Shown: positions 1-14,306 of the stretch, piece by piece | How positions within the stretch are numbered: the first letter of the stretch is position 1 | Layout: each line of letters starts with the position of its first letter | Origin: Pseudomonas cichorii | GTDB lineage: Bacteria; Pseudomonadota; Gammaproteobacteria; Pseudomonadales; Pseudomonadaceae | NCBI RefSeq assembly: GCF_003700275.1 | Contig: NZ_RBRE01000084.1 | Location: 1 to 64,000 of the forward strand | DNA length: 64,000 bases | Reading direction: 5' to 3' | Notes under the pieces: model-generated | Told to the model about the DNA's origin: nothing | Database searches by the model: none | What the model saw: the letters and a program-made list of their open reading frames with translations, nothing else | Position numbers and translations under genes: made by a program

Positions 1-1
1 T

Positions 2-4897
<4,896 letters not shown>

Positions 4898-4908
4898 GGG
4901 CCCGGTAT

Positions 4909-4976
4909 GAGCCAATTCATTCGCGAAAAGACCGGTGAATTTTCACTGTTTTTTCGCGGATAAATCCGCTCCTGCA
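4909..4976. repeat. REP palindrome pair between NRPS and fpvA ends
   Basis: Two inverted copies of the GAGCGAATT..ATTCGCG type repeat face each other: GAGCCAATTCATTCGCGAA at 4909, and the complement of TGCAGGAGCGGATTTATCC ending at 4976. The pair lies between two convergent genes and can form a long hairpin, so it may also end transcription from both sides. Related copies occur at 17486, 26477, 29494, 37025 and 46845. Confidence 0.8.
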
Positions 4977-4986
4977 TGGCCTGTGT

Positions 4987-7392
4987 TTAAAAGTTTCCGC
5001 GCAATGTCAGCATGTAATTGCGCGGATCACCGTAGTAATTGCCCCGATCAATATCCCCTGTCGCCTTGTAATACTTGCGATCCAGCAGGTTGTTGCCGTT
5101 GAGGGCGACGGTCCAGTGTTCGTCGATTTTCCATGAGGCCCGGGCGTCCCAGATCGCGCGGCCGGGGTTTTTGATCTCGGCGGCCGATTCGGTTTCCGAA
5201 TAACCGCTCTGGGCCGATACGCCCGTGCCTACGGACAGGCGTTTCCAGGCGCCGGGAAGGGTGTAGTTGCCGCTCATGCGAAACAGATGCCGGGGCGTTT
5301 CTGCGGAGATGGGTTGGCCATCGCTGCCGCGGGTCATATTGAAGGTATAACCCGCCACGGCCTGCAGGCCGGGCAATGGTTCGCCACTGGCTTCGATTTC
5401 AAATCCCTTGCTGCGGCGGATATTGCCGTTGAGATAGCAGGTTCCGTAGACATCGTTCGCCATGCACTCGCCAGGATGGGCGGTATCTTCGACCACCACA
5501 TCCTTCTGCTTGACGTAGAACAGCGCGAGAGAGACGTTCAGGCGCTTGTCGAACAACTCGCCCTTGATGCCTGTTTCGTAGTTGGAACCAATCGCCGGTT
5601 CAAGCAGGCCGCCTGCGGCATCCCGATAAACGCTTTGTGGCAGAAAGATATCGGTGTAGCTGGCATACAGCGACCATTGCGGGTCCAGGTCGTAGATCAG
5701 GCCGATGAAGGGCGTGAGTTCATGTTCCTGTTTGGATTTGCGGGTAACGCCTGCGGTACTGGTCTGGTAATCATACCAACTGATCCGTCCGCCCATGACC
5801 AGGCTCAGCGACTGCGAAAGATGCAGGCGCAGGTTGCCGTAAGTGCCATAGCGCTTGTCGCTGAACTCGGTGATGGAGGTCCAGGCAGGTCTTGTCGGTT
5901 CGCTGATCAGCTCGTGATCGGGGTTGAAGATATCGATGGCCTGGTTGGCGGTGACGTTGGCCTGGCTGGACTTGCGCTGCTGTTCCGACCAGTTGCCGCC
6001 TACGGTCAATTGGTGCTCCAGGCCAAACGCATCGAAATGGCCGTCCATGTGCGCATCGAAACCGTTGCTCTGCAAATCGTCGGAGCGGAACAGGGTGCGG
6101 GCGATGCGCGAGCCGCTCAAGGTCACCGGATCGATGGCGCCTTGCGCGTAAGCGACCTTCTGATCGAACGAGCCGCTGGAGTGAGTTGCCGAAAGCGTGC
6201 TCGACCAGTTTTCGCTGAAGCGATGTTCCAGTTCGCTGAACACCTCGTCCGTCTGAGTCTGGTGCCGGTTCCAGTCCTGCGCCATGGAGGTCGAGCGTGG
6301 CAGGTCGATTGCACTGCCGTTGCTGTAGCGGGGCAGGCCGAAGATGGTGAAGCCTTTGATGTCGCTGTTCTGGCGCCGCAGGCCTACGGCCAGGGTTGTA
6401 TCCTCGTCCAGATCGCTTTCGACGATGCCATACAACAGCGGCGCGGACTTGCTCAGCGAGTCGATGAAATAGCCACGGTCGGCATAGGACGCGACGAAGC
6501 GGCCACGCAGGCTGCCCGATTCGTTCAACTTGCTGCTGCCATCCAGGTCGACCCGATAGTTATCCCAGGTGCCGGCGCGGGTGGTGATCGAAAACTGCGT
6601 GATGGCGGTCGGTCGTTTACGCACCAGATTGACGGTGCCGCCCGGATTGCCGGCGCCGATCAGCAGTCCTGCCGCGCCGCGAAGAATCTCTACCCGGTCG
6701 TAGATTTCCATGTCCGGGGTCATCCAGCCGGTCACGCTGTAGCCCTGGCCCGAGATACCGTCGATGGTGTAGCTCTCGTCTTCCATGGCAAAGCCGCGGG
6801 AACTGAAGACGTGCGAGCCGAAATTGCGCTGGGAGAAAGTGACGCCGGTCGCCTGGGCCATGACGTCTTCCAGGCTGTACAGGTTCTTGTCGTCCATCAA
6901 CTGGCGGGTCACGACGCTTACCGATTGCGGAATTTCCCGCAGCGACTGAGTACTTTTGGTAAGGCTCACGGCCCCCGTGGTGTAGGAACCCGAACCTTCG
7001 GTGATCAGGCCCGGCGGTGCCTGAATCGACATCGGCTTGAGGCTGATCGGCGGCACAACGGCGGTCAGGGTCAGGGTGTTGTCCTGAATGCTGTAAGGCA
7101 CCCTGGCCTGTTCGAGCAGGTTTCTGGCGGCTTGCTCGGCAGTGAAGCGGCCATGGATGGCCTGGCTGGTCTTGCCTTTTATGTCGTCCGGGTTGTACAG
7201 CACTTGCAGATCACCCTGGCGTCCCAGCTCATTCAGGGCGCTGTTCAAGGCTTGTGCCGGGATATCGAACTCGACTTCCTGAGCCAGAGTCCTGCCTGTG
7301 AAAGCCATCAGCAGCGCAAACCCCATCATCCTTATCGTCGGCCTTGGCTTGAGCAGGCACATCGGCAGTGGGAGAGTGGGGTGTAGTTGCAT
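4987..7392 (-). CDS. fpvA: TonB-dependent ferri-pyoverdine receptor with signalling domain (copy 1)
   Basis: The product is an 801-residue outer-membrane receptor that should import ferri-pyoverdine. The frame extends to 7461, but ATG at 7392 is preceded by GAAGAG at 8 nt and begins a signal peptide (cleavage probably after TLA). A secretin/TonB short N-terminal (STN) domain follows (EVEFDIPAQALNSALNEL, about residues 40-115), so this is a transducer that could signal to an FpvR-type anti-sigma factor. The plug comes next (IPQSVSVVTRQ; RVEILRGAAGLL; NPGGTVNLVRKRPT), and the barrel ends in Phe (LTLRGNF), the usual outer-membrane signature. It closely resembles the next gene (7606-10047), with many segments identical by eye, which suggests tandem duplication. 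It has its own IS box at 7505-7528. Which copy takes the cell's own pyoverdine cannot be told from sequence. Confidence 0.9.
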   Translation of the reverse strand: MQLHPTLPLPMCLLKPRPTIRMMGFALLMAFTGRTLAQEVEFDIPAQALNSALNELGRQGDLQVLYNPDDIKGKTSQAIHGRFTAEQAARNLLEQARVPYSIQDNTLTLTAVVPPISLKPMSIQAPPGLITEGSGSYTTGAVSLTKSTQSLREIPQSVSVVTRQLMDDKNLYSLEDVMAQATGVTFSQRNFGSHVFSSRGFAMEDESYTIDGISGQGYSVTGWMTPDMEIYDRVEILRGAAGLLIGAGNPGGTVNLVRKRPTAITQFSITTRAGTWDNYRVDLDGSSKLNESGSLRGRFVASYADRGYFIDSLSKSAPLLYGIVESDLDEDTTLAVGLRRQNSDIKGFTIFGLPRYSNGSAIDLPRSTSMAQDWNRHQTQTDEVFSELEHRFSENWSSTLSATHSSGSFDQKVAYAQGAIDPVTLSGSRIARTLFRSDDLQSNGFDAHMDGHFDAFGLEHQLTVGGNWSEQQRKSSQANVTANQAIDIFNPDHELISEPTRPAWTSITEFSDKRYGTYGNLRLHLSQSLSLVMGGRISWYDYQTSTAGVTRKSKQEHELTPFIGLIYDLDPQWSLYASYTDIFLPQSVYRDAAGGLLEPAIGSNYETGIKGELFDKRLNVSLALFYVKQKDVVVEDTAHPGECMANDVYGTCYLNGNIRRSKGFEIEASGEPLPGLQAVAGYTFNMTRGSDGQPISAETPRHLFRMSGNYTLPGAWKRLSVGTGVSAQSGYSETESAAEIKNPGRAIWDARASWKIDEHWTVALNGNNLLDRKYYKATGDIDRGNYYGDPRNYMLTLRGNF

Positions 7393-7504
7393 AATGATGG
7401 CTCTTCGGTCGGTGGCGCAGGGTAAACCATACCGTCGTATGGGGGCACTGCCGCTGGTCATCCTTTACGGGGCGTTTTTTCAGCGTGATTCATAAGGAAT
7501 CAAT

Positions 7505-7528
7505 ACGAATGAGGCCTGAATTAATTTA
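7505..7528 (-). promoter_or_regulatory. PvdS iron-starvation box of fpvA copy 1
   Basis: On the minus strand TAAAT is followed after 16 nt by CGT, the PvdS sigma-factor promoter pattern. It sits about 110 nt upstream of the receptor start. All five boxes in the window share this spacer length. Confidence 0.85.
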
Positions 7529-7542
7529 GGAAATTTTTCAAT

Positions 7543-7575
7543 AAAAAAGACCAGAGGTTGCCCGCTGGTCTTTTT
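7543..7575 (-). terminator. Terminator of fpvA copy 2
   Basis: A GACCAG/CTGGTC hairpin with a T-run on the minus strand lies 31 nt beyond the receptor stop. It also has a T-run on the plus strand. Confidence 0.8.
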
Positions 7576-7605
7576 ATGGCGCTGTGGATCAGTTCGTGCT
7601 CGGGA

Positions 7606-10047
7606 TCAGAAATCGCCGCGCAGGGTCAGGACGTAGCTGCGTGGGTCGCCATAGACGTTGGAGCGATCCAGTGCCACAGCCGTGGTGTAGTACTTGCGAT
7701 CAAACAGGTTTTCGGCGTTCAGGGCGACGGTCCAGTGCTCGTCGATCTTCCAGGCGGCGCGTGCATCCCAGATGGCCCGGCCTGCAACGCCAAGCTGATC
7801 GTTGGACGGAACGGTGTAGCCGGAGTCTGCGGAAACACCGGCACCCAGGGTCAGGCGGTTCCACTCACCTGGAAGGTTGTAGCTGGTGTTGAGGCGCAGC
7901 ATGTGTTTTGGCGTTTCGTAGGCGACTTCCATATCGGCACTGTTTTGCAGTTGGTTGAAGGTGTAGCCGCCAAAGACCTGCAAACCTGGCAGTACTTCGC
8001 CGCTGGCCTCGATATCGATACCTTTGCTGCGCTTGATGCCACCCTGGATGTAGCAGAAACCGTCAGAACTGGTGCTGACGCACTCGTCTCCGCTCGACAG
8101 ATCGCTGTAGGCAACGTCTTTTTGCTTGATATAGAACAAGGCCATCGACAGGTTCATGCGCTTGTCGAACAGTTCGCCCTTGATACCGGTTTCATAGTTG
8201 GAGCCAATGGCCGGGTCCAGCGGTGCTCCGCCGATATCCCTGTATTTGGCTTGCGGGGTGAAGATGTCTGCATAACTGGCATACCACGACCAGTTATCGT
8301 TGATATCGTAAATCAGGCCCGCGAACGGAGTGAATTCCTGGGTTTGCTGGGATTCATAAGAGTTGACCTCACCGACGTTGACGTCATATCGGTATTTGTA
8401 CCAGCTGAGACGTCCGCCCAATACCAGGCTTAAAGGCTCGCTCAAGTGAATACGGGTATTGGCATAGAGTCCGCCCCGGTCTTCGATCGCATCATAATCG
8501 TCTTGCCATGCCGGGCGAGCAGGTTTGTCAAATGGATTGTGGTTGACATCGAATATATTGATGGCGGAAGCCGTAGTTACTCTGGCGGTTTTGCTGCTGG
8601 ATCTCTGTCTCGACCAGTCCGCCCCTAACGTGACCTGATGAGACAGACCGAAGGCGTCAAAATTGCCTTCCAGCTGGCTGTTCAAGCCTGTACTGCTGAC
8701 TTCATCGCTGCGGAACAGGGTGCTTTGAAAGCGCGAGCCAGCCAGCGTTGTCGGGTTGACGGCACCGCGAGCATAAGCAATGGTCTGATCGAATCCACCT
8801 TCGGAGTAGGTCAGGGACGTCTTGCTGAGCCAGTTTTCATTGAAGCGATGCGCGACTTCAAAGAATGCCTCGGTCATGTCGGTTTCAAGGCGGTTCCATT
8901 TCGGAGCCAGGTTGGTCGAACGCGAAAGGTCCAGCGACTGCCCGTTGCTATAGCGCGGCAGGCCGTAGATCGAGTAACCGTTGATGACCTTTTCCTGGCG
9001 GCGCAGGCTCATGGTCAGAGTGGTGTCGTCGGTGACATCAGCTTCGAGAATGCCGTACAACAGAGGTGTACGGCTGTTGCGTGCATCGATATACGAGCCG
9101 TTGTCTTCATAGGCTGCAACCATGCGGCCGCGTACGGTGCCGGAATCATTGAGCTTGCCACTGCCATCCAGATCGACGCGGTACTGATCCCAGGAGCCGG
9201 CACGGGTGGTGATCGAGAACTTGTTTTCGGCGGTCGGACGCTTGCGCACCAGATTCACCGCACCGCCGGGCTCGCCAGCGCCGACCAGCAGGCCGGAAGC
9301 GCCGCGCAAGACTTCCACACGGTCATAGATCGCCATGTCCGGCTGCATCCAGCCGGTGATCTGGTAGCCCTGACCTCCAATGCCGTCTACCAGGAAGCTT
9401 TCTGCCAGCAGCGAGAAGCCGCGCGAGGTGTACACGTGCCCCCCGAAGTTACGGTACTGGAAGCTGATGCCGGGCGTATCTTCCAACACTTCGCTGAGGC
9501 TGGTGAGGTTGTTGTCGTCCATGACCTGACGGGTCATGACCGTTACCGACTGCGGGGTTTCGCGCAGCGATTGCGGCGCGCCCTTGCCAATGCTGGTGGC
9601 GCCGGTGGTGTAGGAGCCGGTGCCATCCGTTGTTGCTCCCAGGTATTGGGAGTCAATGGCCGTCGGGGCCAGATTGATGGCGGTCGATGCATCCTGGGCG
9701 CTGAGGTTCAGCACGTTACCTTGCAGGCTGTAGCTCAGGCCTGATCCGGCAAGCAGTTTCCCCGCTGCCTGTTCCGGAGTGAATTTGCCCTGCACCGCAC
9801 TGCTGGTCTTGCCCTGTACATCCGCCGGGCTGTAGGCCGTGCGCAGATTGCCCTGGCTCTGCAGTTGACCCAGCGCACTGCTCAGCGGTTGAGCCGGAAT
9901 ATTGAACTCGACTTCCTGGGCCTGTACCTGAGCAGCCAGGGGCATGCTCAGCGCCAGACCGAGGGCCATCATGGCGGGGCCTGGGCGGAACATCCGGCTG
10001 ATCAACAAAGCCTTGCTGAGCGGTGTGAGTCGTGACGGTGTGTACAT
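7606..10047 (-). CDS. fpvA: TonB-dependent ferri-pyoverdine receptor with signalling domain (copy 2)
   Basis: The product is an 813-residue outer-membrane receptor. It has a signal peptide (AAQVQAQ before EVEFNIP), an STN domain (about residues 45-125), a plug (TPQSVTVMTRQ, RVEVLRGASGLLVGAG, EPGGAVNLVRKRPT) and a beta barrel ending LTLRGDF. ATG at 10047 has AAAGAG 9 nt upstream. It is the tandem paralogue of the gene at 4987-7392. The plug, periplasmic turns and last strands agree closely, while the loop regions differ more, as expected if ligand range has diverged. It has its own IS box at 10205-10228 and its own terminator, so it is transcribed separately from both the first receptor and pvdE. 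Confidence 0.9.
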   Translation of the reverse strand: MYTPSRLTPLSKALLISRMFRPGPAMMALGLALSMPLAAQVQAQEVEFNIPAQPLSSALGQLQSQGNLRTAYSPADVQGKTSSAVQGKFTPEQAAGKLLAGSGLSYSLQGNVLNLSAQDASTAINLAPTAIDSQYLGATTDGTGSYTTGATSIGKGAPQSLRETPQSVTVMTRQVMDDNNLTSLSEVLEDTPGISFQYRNFGGHVYTSRGFSLLAESFLVDGIGGQGYQITGWMQPDMAIYDRVEVLRGASGLLVGAGEPGGAVNLVRKRPTAENKFSITTRAGSWDQYRVDLDGSGKLNDSGTVRGRMVAAYEDNGSYIDARNSRTPLLYGILEADVTDDTTLTMSLRRQEKVINGYSIYGLPRYSNGQSLDLSRSTNLAPKWNRLETDMTEAFFEVAHRFNENWLSKTSLTYSEGGFDQTIAYARGAVNPTTLAGSRFQSTLFRSDEVSSTGLNSQLEGNFDAFGLSHQVTLGADWSRQRSSSKTARVTTASAINIFDVNHNPFDKPARPAWQDDYDAIEDRGGLYANTRIHLSEPLSLVLGGRLSWYKYRYDVNVGEVNSYESQQTQEFTPFAGLIYDINDNWSWYASYADIFTPQAKYRDIGGAPLDPAIGSNYETGIKGELFDKRMNLSMALFYIKQKDVAYSDLSSGDECVSTSSDGFCYIQGGIKRSKGIDIEASGEVLPGLQVFGGYTFNQLQNSADMEVAYETPKHMLRLNTSYNLPGEWNRLTLGAGVSADSGYTVPSNDQLGVAGRAIWDARAAWKIDEHWTVALNAENLFDRKYYTTAVALDRSNVYGDPRSYVLTLRGDF

Positions 10048-10204
10048 GAAGTGGCTCTTTCTAGTTGGTATTGGCAGGGAGATAAAGCGCGTTGTTCAGG
10101 TCTGTCCGCAGGCTCTCTGGCTGAATCGGAACAAACGCTATGCAACTTTTTATGGGCGAGCCGGGCGTGAGAGCAGGTGCACGCGCAGATCGTCATTAAT
10201 GAGA

Positions 10205-10228
10205 ACGAAAACCCCTCTCAGTTATTTA
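10205..10228 (-). promoter_or_regulatory. PvdS iron-starvation box of fpvA copy 2
   Basis: TAAAT-N16-CGT on the minus strand, about 160 nt upstream of the receptor ATG. The 313-nt gap 10048-10360 holds this promoter, a long leader, and the pvdE terminator; I see no gene in it. Confidence 0.85.
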
Positions 10229-10301
10229 ATGAATTTTTCACATTCGTCCTTAAAAAAGATGGCTTAAGGCTACTGATGGCTTGAGCCACTGTTGCCGGAG
10301 G

Positions 10302-10341
10302 CAAAAAGAAGCCCCGCTCGCGGTTTGAACCGGGCGGGGCT
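10302..10341 (-). terminator. Terminator of pvdMNOE operon
   Basis: AGCCCCGC/GCGGGGCT hairpin, with CGG/CCG extending the stem, followed on the minus strand by TTCTTTTT. It starts 19 nt beyond the pvdE stop. Confidence 0.8.
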
Positions 10342-10360
10342 GGTTGGCTGAAGCTTTTAA

Positions 10361-12025
10361 TCAGGCCGAGGCCTGTTCGGGTTGCAACTGTTCCACTTCT
10401 ATCCTGCCAGCCTGCATGCGCACCAGTTGATCGGCAATCGGGAAGTAGCGGTCGTCGTGGGAGATGACGATGATGGTCTTGCCTTGCTGTTTCAGCTCGG
10501 GCAGCAGTTCGGTATAGAACACGCGCCGGAACGCCGGGTCCTGGTCCGCTGCCCATTCGTCGAACACCAGCACCTGGCGCTCGTCCAGCCAGGCATTGAT
10601 CAGCGCCAGACGCTTGCGCTGGCCAGTGGACAGGTCGGTGGTGGTAAAGGCGCCATCGCGAATGCTGACCTTGTGGGCGATATCCAGGCGCTCCAGGTAT
10701 TTGCCGGCATCGGCAGGCAGGCGGGCTTCGCCTTGCAACGGTTCGTCGAACAGGTAGTAGTCGGCGAAGATGGTGGTGAACAACTGGCGATAATCGTCCA
10801 GCTCCTCGGCCGTGACCGCCTTGCCGTTGAGGCGGATTTCGCCTTGTTGCGGCTTGTACAGGCCCAGCAGCAGTTTGATCAGGGTGGTCTTGCCGCAGCC
10901 GTTCTCGCCGACGATGAACACAATATCGCCCTGCTTGATGCTCAGGTTGACCGGGCCGAGATGAAAGGCTTCGCTGCCTTCCACGGGTGGATAGTCGTAG
11001 CGCAGTTGATGCAGTTCCAGGGTCTGCATGCTGGCGAGCGAATTGGGGCGGTCGCTGACCAGCAGGTGTGGCTCTGGGCTGGAAAACTTCCACGACAGCT
11101 CGGCGATGCGGCGCATGGCGATCTGTGCGCGGCTGATGCCGGGCAGGGCAGTGATCAGGCGTTCCAGCGGGCCTTTCATGTACAGCATGACCAGCACGAA
11201 ACCGCCGAGCACGGTCTTTTCGGTGCTTGGCCACAGCGCCTGGAAGGCAATCGCAATGCCGATCACGGCGAAGAACAGCATCGAGCCGAAGGTTTCTGCG
11301 CTGACGAAAATATTGGCGGCACGGACGTTGGATTTGCAGATGCGTTCGGTGGCGCCATGGATCTGCTCATCGAGCATGTGCTGACGGCGCTTGCGCTGGA
11401 TGCGCAGTTCCTTGGCTCCAGCGGAGAGGGCCTGATAATGCTTCTGCAGTTCGTCTTCGCCATTGCGCGCCGCCATGATGCTGCGGGTGCCGACATGGTG
11501 AGCCAGATACTGTGCGCCGGTGCCCAGTACCACGGTGAGGACGGTCAATGCCAGGATCTGCCACGACAGCAGCGCCAGGTACGTCAGGCAGCCCAGTGTG
11601 ACGGTGAACGAAATCACCATCGGCGCCACCGACAGGGCGAAGGTGCTGATGGTGTTCACGTCATTGAGCAGTACCGGAATCAGGCGGTGCGAGCGATAAC
11701 GCTCCAGTTGCTCGATGGGCGCGACCAGCACCTTGGCGGCCAGCTCCCGGCGCAGGTTGGCGACCACGCGCTGGCCGACATAGTTGGTCGACAGGTTGGA
11801 GACGGTCGAGCAGGCCAGGGTCAGTACGCACAATCCGGCAAACAGCAGGGCGGCTTGTGTGTCTGGACCGTTCGGCATGTTCATGGCGTTATTGATGGTG
11901 GCCAGCAGGGCGGTCACGCTCAGTCCGCTGATAACCCCCAGCACCGTCGAGAGAGCCACCAGCCACCAGAATGGCTTGAGGATCCTCAGGGTTTCCCGGG
12001 CGAGGCTTTCTGATTTGAGGGTCAT
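10361..12025 (-). CDS. pvdE: PvdE, ABC exporter of the pyoverdine precursor
   Basis: The product is a 554-residue half-transporter of the inner membrane. An N-terminal exporter-type membrane domain (about residues 1-320) is followed by an ATPase domain with Walker A GENGCGKTT, signature LSTGQRK and Walker B VLVFDEW. The known role of PvdE is to move acylated ferribactin from cytoplasm to periplasm, where the neighbouring enzymes act on it. The frame runs on to 12214 over the end of pvdO, but MTLKSESLARE at 12025 leaves a clean 56-nt gap to pvdO and matches the family length. It is the last gene of pvdM-N-O-E, followed by a strong terminator. Confidence 0.95.
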   Translation of the reverse strand: MTLKSESLARETLRILKPFWWLVALSTVLGVISGLSVTALLATINNAMNMPNGPDTQAALLFAGLCVLTLACSTVSNLSTNYVGQRVVANLRRELAAKVLVAPIEQLERYRSHRLIPVLLNDVNTISTFALSVAPMVISFTVTLGCLTYLALLSWQILALTVLTVVLGTGAQYLAHHVGTRSIMAARNGEDELQKHYQALSAGAKELRIQRKRRQHMLDEQIHGATERICKSNVRAANIFVSAETFGSMLFFAVIGIAIAFQALWPSTEKTVLGGFVLVMLYMKGPLERLITALPGISRAQIAMRRIAELSWKFSSPEPHLLVSDRPNSLASMQTLELHQLRYDYPPVEGSEAFHLGPVNLSIKQGDIVFIVGENGCGKTTLIKLLLGLYKPQQGEIRLNGKAVTAEELDDYRQLFTTIFADYYLFDEPLQGEARLPADAGKYLERLDIAHKVSIRDGAFTTTDLSTGQRKRLALINAWLDERQVLVFDEWAADQDPAFRRVFYTELLPELKQQGKTIIVISHDDRYFPIADQLVRMQAGRIEVEQLQPEQASA

Positions 12026-12081
12026 GCTGTCGTCTCGTGATTGTCCGTTGAATCGACCCTGGTCCGGGCCTGAAGAAAGCG

Positions 12082-12942
12082 TCAGAGCTCGCGGGCGACC
12101 CGGAAGCCCAGCCAGTCGCCACGTACGTCGGGCTTGCGGCTGTTGCGGTTGCCGGAGCGCGAGAAGATCGGCGCTTCGGTCCAGTCGTTGCCACGAATCA
12201 TTTTCCAGCTGCAATCACCGGCCAGCCAGGCACTGCCATCGGTCGGCGCGCCGTTGTAGTTGCTGGTTTCACAATCGGCGGTCCACTCGTACACGTTGCC
12301 GTGGGCATCATGGATGCCGAAGGCATTGGGGCTGTAGCTGCCGGCCGGGGCGGTGAAACTGAAGCCGTCTTCCGGGCCGTAGGTATTGGCGTGTTGGGCG
12401 ATGCCGTACTGTTTGCCTTCATCCATGGGGAAGGGGAACGGGCCGCTGCTACCGCCACGGGCTGCATATTCGCGTTCGGCTTCACTGACCAGGCGATAGC
12501 TCTTGCCGGTCTTCTTCGACAGCCAGGCGGCATAGGCCCTGGCTTCGTTCCAGTCCATGCACACCGCTGGCTGACGGTCGGTCAGGGGATAGCGCGGTTT
12601 GCCGGCCTTGCACTCGCGACCTGGGCGGGTGTCACCATCGGGCATCTTGTAGCCGGTGCTTTTCAGGTAGGCATTCCATTCGCCGCTCAACACCTGGAAG
12701 TGGCTGATGGCGAAAGGTTTGGCGAAAGTCACGTCATGTAGCGGGCCTTCATCCGGCTGGCGGCCAAGCTCGCTTTCCGGGGCGCCCATGGTGAAGGTGC
12801 CGGCAGGCAGCACGACCATTTCCGGGCAGTCCTTGCAATCCTTGAACACCTTGCCCGGCTCCGGCGTGGCGGCCATGGCGGCACCGGGCAGCAGTGCGCC
12901 CAGCAGGGAAGTCAGGGACAGGCTGTACAACATCTTGCTCAT
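12082..12942 (-). CDS. pvdO: PvdO, periplasmic pyoverdine-maturation protein (FGE-sulfatase fold)
   Basis: The product is 286 residues with a signal peptide (MSKMLYSL..., cleavage after AMA). A formylglycine-generating-enzyme-like domain follows: MVVLPAGTFTMG near the start, VCMDWNEARAYAAWLSKK, NVYEWTADC, and WLGFRVAREL at the end. PvdO is reported to oxidise dihydropyoverdine in the last step of chromophore formation. ATG at 12942, preceded by TTGAGG, was chosen; a longer frame to 12984 would overlap pvdN. It is the third gene of the pvdM-N-O-E operon, 38 nt after pvdN. Confidence 0.93.
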   Translation of the reverse strand: MSKMLYSLSLTSLLGALLPGAAMAATPEPGKVFKDCKDCPEMVVLPAGTFTMGAPESELGRQPDEGPLHDVTFAKPFAISHFQVLSGEWNAYLKSTGYKMPDGDTRPGRECKAGKPRYPLTDRQPAVCMDWNEARAYAAWLSKKTGKSYRLVSEAEREYAARGGSSGPFPFPMDEGKQYGIAQHANTYGPEDGFSFTAPAGSYSPNAFGIHDAHGNVYEWTADCETSNYNGAPTDGSAWLAGDCSWKMIRGNDWTEAPIFSRSGNRNSRKPDVRGDWLGFRVAREL

Positions 12943-12980
12943 AACGGGCCTCAAGGCAGGAAACTGAAAACAGGGGGAAT

Positions 12981-14264
12981 TCATGACGGGCGTTGCTCAA
13001 GCACGGCCAGCAAACGGTCTATCTCGGCCTCGGTATTGAGCAGACCGGGAGCGGCGCGTACTACCGGGCCGATATCGCGGTCCACGGCATCGACCACCAC
13101 ATGGTTCTTCATCAGCCAGGCAGCCACTTCGTCGCAGTTGCGTTCCTTGACCCTGAAGAAGCTGAAGCCCGCCGACAGCTCGTGCGCCATGGGCGTCACC
13201 AGCTCGATCTGCGGTCGCTCCTGCAAGCGTTGCTTGAGGTAGGTATTGAGCTGATGAATGCGCGCCTGAACCTCGGCCTTGCCCAGTTGCAGGTGCAGCT
13301 CAAAGGCCTTGTCCACCGCCCAGCGGTGCTCGAAGGAATGGAAGCCGCCAGGTGTCATGATCGTGCCGAAACCGGTCGCTTCCGAAAAACTCGGGATCAG
13401 CGGCGTGACATCCTTCAATTGCTCCGAGCGGGCGCAAATGATGCCGGTGCCGCGTGGACCGAACAGCCACTTGTGGGTCCCGGCAGCAAAGAAGTCGCAG
13501 TTCATGGCCGGGAAATCCAGATCCTCGACGCCGAAGCCGTGCACGCCGTCGATCACGTACAGAATGCGGTCCTTGTCGTCGCGGTTGCGGTTCTGTTCTG
13601 CGACCAGTGCACCAATCTCTCCGACGGGCAGTTTCACGCCGCTGCCCGATTGCACCCAGGTCATGCCCAGTACACGGGTTTCGGGGCGAATGCTGCGGGC
13701 GATATTGCCGATGATCTCGTCAGTGGAAACGTTGCGAGAGTCCTTGAACAAACGGATCTTGCGTACCCGCGTGCCTTCTCTTTTCTGTCGTGAATTGAGA
13801 ATGTTGCGGGTGCAGAAGTGTTCATGTTCGGTGGTAAGGATTTCCTGGTCCGGGCGCACATGAATGCCGCCGTAGATAATCGCCAGGCCTTCGGTGGTGC
13901 TGCCGGTCAGGGCGATCTGTCCGGGTCTGGCATTCAGGTATTTGCCGGCCCATTCACGGACGTTGTCTTCACGCCGACTGGTTTCCTGCAGGTCCCAGTC
14001 CATGGCCAGACCGGGGTTGCGGTCGATATTGGCCCGATGCTGCTCGATGGCATCGCGCACCGGTTTGGGGTGCGAGGTGATCAGGAAGTTGGCGAAGTGA
14101 ATGTAGTCCGGGTCCTGATTGAACAGGTCGCGCAGAATCGTCCACTTGTCCCGGGCGACCAGCTCGTTGCTGGCGGCCATCACCGAAGTACTCAGGCTCG
14201 CGCCCATGGGCAGGGCGGCCGCCAGTATGCCCGCCTGCTTGAGAAAGGTTCTGCGATCAGTCAT
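12981..14264 (-). CDS. pvdN: PvdN, Tat-exported PLP enzyme modifying the pyoverdine side chain
   Basis: The product is 427 residues and begins with a twin-arginine signal (DRRTFLKQAG). The body is a class V aminotransferase fold with the PLP-binding Lys in AAGTHKWLFGPRG. PvdN is known to act in the periplasm, turning the side-chain glutamate of pyoverdine into succinamide. ATG at 14264, with CAGGT about 10 nt upstream, is preferred over an in-frame TTG three codons earlier. The gene follows pvdM by 42 nt and precedes pvdO. Confidence 0.93.
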   Translation of the reverse strand: MTDRRTFLKQAGILAAALPMGASLSTSVMAASNELVARDKWTILRDLFNQDPDYIHFANFLITSHPKPVRDAIEQHRANIDRNPGLAMDWDLQETSRREDNVREWAGKYLNARPGQIALTGSTTEGLAIIYGGIHVRPDQEILTTEHEHFCTRNILNSRQKREGTRVRKIRLFKDSRNVSTDEIIGNIARSIRPETRVLGMTWVQSGSGVKLPVGEIGALVAEQNRNRDDKDRILYVIDGVHGFGVEDLDFPAMNCDFFAAGTHKWLFGPRGTGIICARSEQLKDVTPLIPSFSEATGFGTIMTPGGFHSFEHRWAVDKAFELHLQLGKAEVQARIHQLNTYLKQRLQERPQIELVTPMAHELSAGFSFFRVKERNCDEVAAWLMKNHVVVDAVDRDIGPVVRAAPGLLNTEAEIDRLLAVLEQRPS

Positions 14265-14306
14265 GGGCGGCAATACCTGAAGACTCGCTGTGCGAGTGGT
14301 GGCGAT

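Noticed and set aside
5287..7386. A 699-codon plus-strand frame over fpvA copy 1
   Set aside because: It mirrors the receptor gene, has no ribosome site and no domain; a coding shadow.
10180..10215. A Fur box near the second fpvA promoter
   Set aside because: The ATTAATGAGAACG stretch has only loose similarity to the 19-bp Fur consensus; the PvdS box explains iron control.
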